Shown: piece by piece, positions 59,652 through 64,000 of the stretch
Position numbering within the stretch: the first letter of the stretch is position 1
Layout: each line of letters opens with the position of its first letter
NCBI RefSeq assembly: GCF_000067045.1
Contig: NC_010125.1
Coordinates: 3,636,001 to 3,700,000 of the forward strand
Origin: Gluconacetobacter diazotrophicus PA1 5
GTDB lineage: Bacteria; Pseudomonadota; Alphaproteobacteria; Acetobacterales; Acetobacteraceae
Length of the DNA: 64,000 nucleotides
Direction of reading: 5' to 3'
Notes under the pieces: model-generated
What the model was told of the DNA's origin: nothing
Seen by the model: only the letters and a program-made list of their open reading frames with translations
The model's database searches: none
Translations under genes and position numbers: made by a program

Positions 59652-59723
59652 GGATTCGAACCAACGTAGGCGCACGCCAGCGGATTTACAGTCCGCCCCC
59701 TTTAGCCACTCGGGCACCCCTCC
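59638..59723 (-). tRNA. tRNA-Tyr (GTA)
   Basis: 86 nt on the minus strand: acceptor GGAGGGG pairs with CCCCTCC, anticodon stem-loop GGACTGTAAATCC (anticodon GTA), a long class II variable arm, T loop TTCGAAT and encoded CCA. Its 3' end faces the prophages and remains intact, so integration has not damaged the gene. Confidence 0.97.
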
Positions 59724-59849
59724 GTGTGGGAAGGGTGGTTAAGGCTATCCGCGGGGCATGTCAATGCCCTGTCTCCATATCGTGTCGCAACGGCGTGACG
59801 GGGGCGGTGGTTCGGCCTATATCGGGGCCATGCGCACCCGCCCCCCGCG

Positions 59850-60725
59850 TTGTCCCGACGCACGATCCACCCCGCGTTCGCCCGGTCGGGCGGAAACAAG
59901 AAGGCCCCCACGACCCGGGCTTCGCCCCCGGCCTCGGGTACATCCCCGGGCGCGGCCCCGGGCCGCCAGGGGCGGCGCGGCGGCGGCGCGGCACGCGGCG
60001 GCCCCCCGCGTGGCACCTACTGGCTGTACGGGCTGCATCCCGCGCTGGCGGCGCTGGGCAACCCGGAACGCCGCATCCGCCAGATCCTGGCGACCGAGGA
60101 CGGCGAGGCCGCGCTGCGCGAGCGCCTGAATGCTCCCCTGCCGATGCAGCCCCACCGCACCGATCGCGCCCGGCTGGAATCGCTGTGCGGGCGCGACGCC
60201 GTTCACCAGGGAATCGCGGTCCTGGCCGATGCGCTGCCGTCGCTGGCGATCGAGGACGTGACCGGGCGGCCCGGCCCCCTTCTGCTGCTGGACCAGGTGA
60301 CCGATCCGCGCAATGTCGGCGCCATCCTGCGCTCCGCCGCCGCCTTCGGCGCCGCCGCCGTGGTGGTGATGGAACGCAACGCGCCGGACGAGACCGGTGC
60401 CCTGGCCAAGGCCGCGTCGGGGGCGCTGGAAATCGTGCCGCTGGGTGCGGTGGTGAACCTGGCCCGCACGCTGGACGCGCTGAAGAGCCTGGATTTCTGG
60501 GTCGTGGGGCTGGATGCCGGCGGCGGAATACTGGACGGCACCAGTTTCGGCCAGCGGCGTGTGGCGCTGGTCCTGGGGGCCGAGGGCGACGGGTTGCGCC
60601 GCCTGACCCGCGAGCATTGCGACGAAATCGCCGGACTGGCGATGCCCGGCGACATGGAAAGCCTGAACGTCTCCAACGCCGCCGCCGTCGCCCTGTACGA
60701 ACTGATACGGCGCGGAAAGGCATAA
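59850..60725 (+). CDS. rlmB: 23S rRNA 2'-O-methyltransferase, RlmB/TrmH family
   Basis: 291 aa with a TTG start at 59850; the start is uncertain because the first 55 residues are a basic, Gly/Arg-rich extension. Substrate-binding domain YWLYGLHPALAALGNPERRI follows. The SPOUT knot motifs are complete: motif 1 LLDQVTDPRNVGAILRSAAA, motif 2 VALVLGAEGDGLRRLTREHC and motif 3 AMPGDMESLNVSNAAAVALY. Methylates the peptidyl-transferase-region guanosine in 23S rRNA. Confidence 0.93.
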   Translation: MSRRTIHPAFARSGGNKKAPTTRASPPASGTSPGAAPGRQGRRGGGAARGGPPRGTYWLYGLHPALAALGNPERRIRQILATEDGEAALRERLNAPLPMQPHRTDRARLESLCGRDAVHQGIAVLADALPSLAIEDVTGRPGPLLLLDQVTDPRNVGAILRSAAAFGAAAVVVMERNAPDETGALAKAASGALEIVPLGAVVNLARTLDALKSLDFWVVGLDAGGGILDGTSFGQRRVALVLGAEGDGLRRLTREHCDEIAGLAMPGDMESLNVSNAAAVALYELIRRGKA

Positions 60726-60806
60726 TCTTAAAATCGCGCTTACCCCGCTGACCTCGCCGCCGGTCCGTGGCACGGTCTGCCGATGCAGCAGAGATGGAGA
60801 TCCGGA

Positions 60807-61250
60807 ATGAAGCCTGCCCTGCCCATTCTCCTCGCAGGGTGCGTCCTGCTCGCCGGCTGCGCGGATACAGGTAGCGAACAGGACGGCGCCCGCTCTCATG
60901 GTCTGGCCAACAATGCCCACTATGTCCGCGACTTCACGGTCGCGGCCGGGCACCCCGGCCTGCTGGGCAACTGGTTCTCGCTGAATCCGGATTGTTCGCT
61001 CGCCGGCTATCCCACCGTGCGGCTGCTGTCGCCGCCCGCCCACGGCACCGTCAGCATTGCGCAGGGGTCGTTCTATTCCGACTATCCGGCCGGCAACCAG
61101 CGCCGGGCCTGCAACACCGAACCCCGACCGGGCGTCCAGGCCGTCTATACCCCCGCCCCCGGCGCCATCGGCCCGGACGAGGCCACGATCCAGGTCATCT
61201 TCCCGCGCGGCCGCGCCTGGACCACCACCTTCCACGTCACGATCCAGTAG
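60807..61250 (+). CDS. Lipoprotein of unknown function
   Basis: 147 aa from the ATG at 60807 (GGAG upstream). Signal MKPALPILLAGCVLLAGC ends in a lipobox. The mature part is an Ig-like beta domain by eye (PTVRLLSPPAHGTVSIAQGS, YTPAPGAIGPDEATIQVIFP) with two Cys (CSLAG and RRACNTE) likely forming a disulfide. Such P-x-H-G-x-V domains occur in surface proteins. Confidence 0.78.
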   Translation: MKPALPILLAGCVLLAGCADTGSEQDGARSHGLANNAHYVRDFTVAAGHPGLLGNWFSLNPDCSLAGYPTVRLLSPPAHGTVSIAQGSFYSDYPAGNQRRACNTEPRPGVQAVYTPAPGAIGPDEATIQVIFPRGRAWTTTFHVTIQ

Positions 61251-61274
61251 GGAGCGACAAGGGGAACGGGCCTC

Positions 61275-61718
61275 ATGACGGAAAACCCACCCACGCTGAA
61301 CGGCAGTTGCCTGTGCGGCGCCGTGACCTATCGCATCGACGGGGCGCCGCTGGATTTCGTGCTGTGCCATTGCGGCCGCTGCCGCAAGACGACGGGGTCG
61401 TCCTTCGCCGCCAACCTGATCGCCCGGCCCGCCGACCTGACCTGGACCTCCGGGCATTCGACCACGGGCGGGCACGCGACCACGGGGCAGCCGGACGGCG
61501 TCGCGCGCTGGGACCTGCCGACGGCCGCCAGCTTCGCCACCGCGACCTGCCGCGTCTGCGGCACGCCGGTCCCGCATGCGACCCGCAACGGACGGCTGAT
61601 GATCGTTCCGGCCGGCACGCTGGATTGCGACCCGGGCCTGACGCCGCGCCGGCAGATCTTCACCGCATCCAAGGCCGGCTGGTGCATCGATGTCGAGGAC
61701 CTACCCGCCGAATCGTGA
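61275..61718 (+). CDS. GFA-family (glutathione-dependent formaldehyde-activating-like) protein
   Basis: 147 aa zinc protein. All ligand motifs are present: SCLCGAVTYRID, CHCGRCRKTTGSSFAANL and ATCRVCGTPVPHATRNG, typical of the GFA/CENP-V fold, which holds structural and catalytic zinc. The formaldehyde/glutathione role is established only for some members, so the substrate here is open. Confidence 0.9.
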   Translation: MTENPPTLNGSCLCGAVTYRIDGAPLDFVLCHCGRCRKTTGSSFAANLIARPADLTWTSGHSTTGGHATTGQPDGVARWDLPTAASFATATCRVCGTPVPHATRNGRLMIVPAGTLDCDPGLTPRRQIFTASKAGWCIDVEDLPAES

Positions 61719-61736
61719 CCGGACGGGCCGCCCGGA

Positions 61737-63338
61737 TCACCGGTCGCCGGCCTGTGCCGTGGCCTGCACCGGGGCCGAAGCCTGTTCGAACCCGTAGCCC
61801 AGGGCCAGCAGCGTGGCCTCGGACCACGCGGGACCGATGAAGGACAGTCCGACCGGCAGCCCCCGCACCTGCCCCATCGGCACGCTGAGGTGCGGATAGC
61901 CCGCGACCGCCGCCAGCGACCCGGCCCCCGTCCCATCCCCGGGGCGGTCGCCCAGCACCGGGTCGGTCATCCAGGCCGGCCCGATCGTGGGCGCGACCAG
62001 CGCGTCCAGATGATCATGCGCCAGCATCGCATCGATCCCCTGCGCCCCCGCCAGCCGCCGCGCCGTGTCGCGCGCGGTCGTATAGGCGGGGTCGGACAAT
62101 GCCGGCGCGTCCTGCGCCCGTTCGAACAGATCCTGCCCGAACCAGGGCATTTCCCGATCGGCATGCGCGCGGTTGAACGCGATCAGCGCCGGCAGGTCAC
62201 GCACCGTCACCGCCGCCGGGGTATGGGCCAGATAGGCGTTCAGCCCGGCGCGAAATTCGGACAGCAGGACGGTCAGTTCCGGCCCGTCGATCGCGGAGGA
62301 ATCGAAGGCGGGAATATCGACCAGGATCGCGCCCCCGTCGCGCAGCCGCGCCAGCGCCGCCTCGAACAGCACCCGCACGTCCGGATTGCCGCCCTGGGCG
62401 AAGCGTATCACCCCGATGCGCCGGCCCCGCAGCGCGTCGGGCCGCAGGCCGGCCAGATAGTCCGCATGATGCCGGTCGGCCGCCGCCGTCGCCGGATCGT
62501 CCGGGTCCGATCCCGCGATGACGCCCAGCAGCAGGGCGGCGTCGCGCACCGTGCGCGTCAGCGGCCCCGCCGTGTCCTGGCTGGCGGAAATCGGCACGAT
62601 CCCGCTGCGCGACACCAGCCCGACGGTGGGCTTCAGCCCCACGATCCCGTTGACCGAGGCCGGGCATGTGATGGACCCGTCGGTTTCCGTGCCGATCGCG
62701 GCAGGGGCCAGCCCGGCCGCCACCGCGACGGCGCTGCCCGCGCTGGACCCGCATGCGGTCCGCGCCCGGTCATGGGGATTGTGCGTCAGGCCCCCCACCG
62801 CACTCCATCCGCTGCTGGCGTGGGCCGAGCGGAAATTGGCCCATTCCGACAGATTGGCCTTGCCCAGCACGATCGCCCCCGCCGCGCGCAGCAGCGCAAT
62901 CACCGGCGCATCGCGATGCGAGACATTGCCCGCCAGCGCCAGCGACCCCGCCGTGGTCGGCAGGTCGTCCCGCGTTTCGATATTGTCCTTCACCACGATC
63001 GGCAGGCCGTAAAGCGGCCCCGGCACCCGCCGCATCCGCGCCAGCGCGGCGGCCTGCTGCGCCGCATCGGGGTTCAACGCCAGGATCGCATGCAGCCCGC
63101 CGGGCCCCGCATCGACCTGCGCGATACGCGCGCTGTAGCGGCGCACCAGGTCATCGGGCGCCAGCCGCCCGGCATGCATGTCCGCCACCAGACCGGCGGC
63201 GCTGTCGGGCGCGGCCCGCGACAGGCCGGGCGCGCAGACCGCCAGCGTTGCGGCCAGCGCCGCGACAGGTCCCGTTTTTTTCGGAAGACGAAAACGCGAG
63301 AAGACTTCGGTACCCGACACAGCGCCCCTGGATGTCAT
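61737..63338 (-). CDS. Amidase, amidase-signature family, exported
   Basis: 533 aa from the ATG at 63338, which overlaps the upstream hydrolase stop (ATGA). A signal peptide follows a basic start (PVAALAATLAVCAPGLSRAA). Ser-cisSer-Lys triad: Lys in LPIVVKDNIETRDDLPTTAG, cis-Ser in the CGSSAGSAVAVAAG loop and nucleophile Ser in AIGTETDGSITCPASVNG. Length is usual for GatA-like exported amidases. Substrate unknown; the upstream partner is an alpha/beta hydrolase. Confidence 0.92.
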   Translation of the reverse strand: MTSRGAVSGTEVFSRFRLPKKTGPVAALAATLAVCAPGLSRAAPDSAAGLVADMHAGRLAPDDLVRRYSARIAQVDAGPGGLHAILALNPDAAQQAAALARMRRVPGPLYGLPIVVKDNIETRDDLPTTAGSLALAGNVSHRDAPVIALLRAAGAIVLGKANLSEWANFRSAHASSGWSAVGGLTHNPHDRARTACGSSAGSAVAVAAGLAPAAIGTETDGSITCPASVNGIVGLKPTVGLVSRSGIVPISASQDTAGPLTRTVRDAALLLGVIAGSDPDDPATAAADRHHADYLAGLRPDALRGRRIGVIRFAQGGNPDVRVLFEAALARLRDGGAILVDIPAFDSSAIDGPELTVLLSEFRAGLNAYLAHTPAAVTVRDLPALIAFNRAHADREMPWFGQDLFERAQDAPALSDPAYTTARDTARRLAGAQGIDAMLAHDHLDALVAPTIGPAWMTDPVLGDRPGDGTGAGSLAAVAGYPHLSVPMGQVRGLPVGLSFIGPAWSEATLLALGYGFEQASAPVQATAQAGDR

Positions 63339-64000
63339 TTCTGGAACTGCCCCAACCATGTCACCAGCAGGCCGGCCAGGGCAATCCGCGCATCGGAAAA
63401 GCTGTGGTCGGTATCCAGCGTCCGGGCTTCCAGATGTGTCGCACCATCCTGCCGCGCGGCCCGGGCGGCGGCGGCGGACATGAAGCCGATCCCGCGCGTC
63501 GTGCCGATCAGCGCCAGGGGCCGCCCGGACAGCGCCGGCATAGTCGCGACCAGATCCAGCGACGGACCGGCATGCGCCACCTCGGCCATGATCTGGTCCG
63601 CGCTGGTGCCCGTCAGCGGCGGCAGGTCCCCGCGCACTTCACCGACCAGGAACGCCTCGCGCTTTTTGGGGTCGGAAAAGCCGCGGCCGATCGCGGCAAA
63701 ATCGGCCGGATCGATCAGGAAGGCGCCGATAACACGCGGATCGTCCGCAGCGGTCCGCGCGGCGACGATCCCGCCCAGACTGTGCCCGGCGACGGCTATC
63801 CGCGACGGGTCGATGGCGAATTGCGCGATCACCTGCGGCCGGCGCAGATACGCCAGCGCGCTGGCGGCATCCTGCACGCAATGGTCAAAGGAAAAGCGGC
63901 CGGGACTGTCCCAGGACCCCCGATAATGGAACGTCAGAACATTCCACCCCGCACGCCGCGCCGCCTGCGCCAGGTCCAGATTCTGCTCGTTGCCGGGAAA
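63335..64000 (-). CDS. Alpha/beta hydrolase (5' end off window)
   Basis: At least 221 codons, continuing beyond the right edge: the visible N-terminal part reads FPGNEQNLDLAQAARRAGWN then VLTFHYRGSWDSPGRFSF (strand and oxyanion loop). The nucleophile elbow is IAVAGHSLGGIVAARTA, and late acid and His are in TLDTDHSFSDARIALAG. Looks like an esterase or dienelactone-hydrolase-like enzyme; translationally coupled to the amidase. Confidence 0.85.
   Translation of the reverse strand, partial: FPGNEQNLDLAQAARRAGWNVLTFHYRGSWDSPGRFSFDHCVQDAASALAYLRRPQVIAQFAIDPSRIAVAGHSLGGIVAARTAADDPRVIGAFLIDPADFAAIGRGFSDPKKREAFLVGEVRGDLPPLTGTSADQIMAEVAHAGPSLDLVATMPALSGRPLALIGTTRGIGFMSAAAARAARQDGATHLEARTLDTDHSFSDARIALAGLLVTWLGQFQK

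Noticed and set aside
59817-61577. A 586-codon leftward frame
   Set aside because: Antisense to rlmB and the lipoprotein gene; no recognisable protein features.
61890-63926. A 678-codon rightward frame
   Set aside because: Antisense to the amidase and hydrolase genes, both of which have intact catalytic motifs.

Overview
The window is high-GC DNA with dense same-strand gene blocks and many 1-4 bp start/stop overlaps. The chromosomal genes and the style of the phage genes suggest an acetic acid bacterium (Acetobacteraceae, Gluconacetobacter-like); this is inference from gene content, no marker gene fixes the species.

Layout. 1-13.9 kb is chromosome: a peptide-type ABC transporter operon (two permeases and a binding protein, ATPases off the left edge) co-oriented with a divergent SCO1/SenC-like gene and polA; then a zinc-finger gene, an alpha/beta-hydrolase lipoprotein, tRNA-Arg(CCG), and a run of small membrane or secreted proteins with a PIG-V-like glycosyltransferase. 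59.6-64 kb is chromosome again: tRNA-Tyr(GTA), rlmB, a lipoprotein, a GFA-family protein, an amidase and a partial hydrolase.

Between them lie two defective prophages in tandem, both integrated at the 3' end of tRNA-Tyr. A 14-bp core (TGGTGGAGGGGGTT) occurs at about 14.00 kb, 36.70 kb and inside the tRNA at 59.64 kb. Element A (14.0-36.7 kb) carries a Mu-like contractile-tail/baseplate operon (tape-measure stump, DNA circularisation protein, gp44/45/46, baseplate J, gp48, fibre), a secreted beta-helix protein, lysis-type genes, a BrnT/BrnA module, a truncated cytosine methyltransferase and an integrase. Three insertion sequences have wrecked it: an IS481-like copy in baseplate J, an IS21-like copy that replaced everything between the tape measure and the methyltransferase (all head and terminase genes are gone), and a second IS481-like copy in an AlpA-like gene.

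Element B (36.7-59.65 kb) has its own integrase, a repressor with two palindromic operators, a string of very small overlapping early genes, a primase/helicase pair (zinc-ribbon-like protein plus Toprim-DUF927), large virion/ejection-type proteins, a small-terminase-like gene, a RelE/HTH toxin-antitoxin pair and a serine recombinase. Capsid, portal and large-terminase genes are absent, and a truncated HicB-like fragment marks the probable deletion junction. An AT-rich block (39.7-42 kb) carries two unrecognised, convergently overlapping genes.

The most striking unexplained structure is a composite repeat module made of 9-bp GGTGTAACC units in a fixed order (three forward, a different conserved motif, one reverse, a 13-bp gap, two forward). 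It occurs once just after the element B integrase and twice, head to head, directly downstream of the primase/helicase gene. It resembles a two-site iteron replication origin like that of satellite P4, or a set of alternative hairpins.
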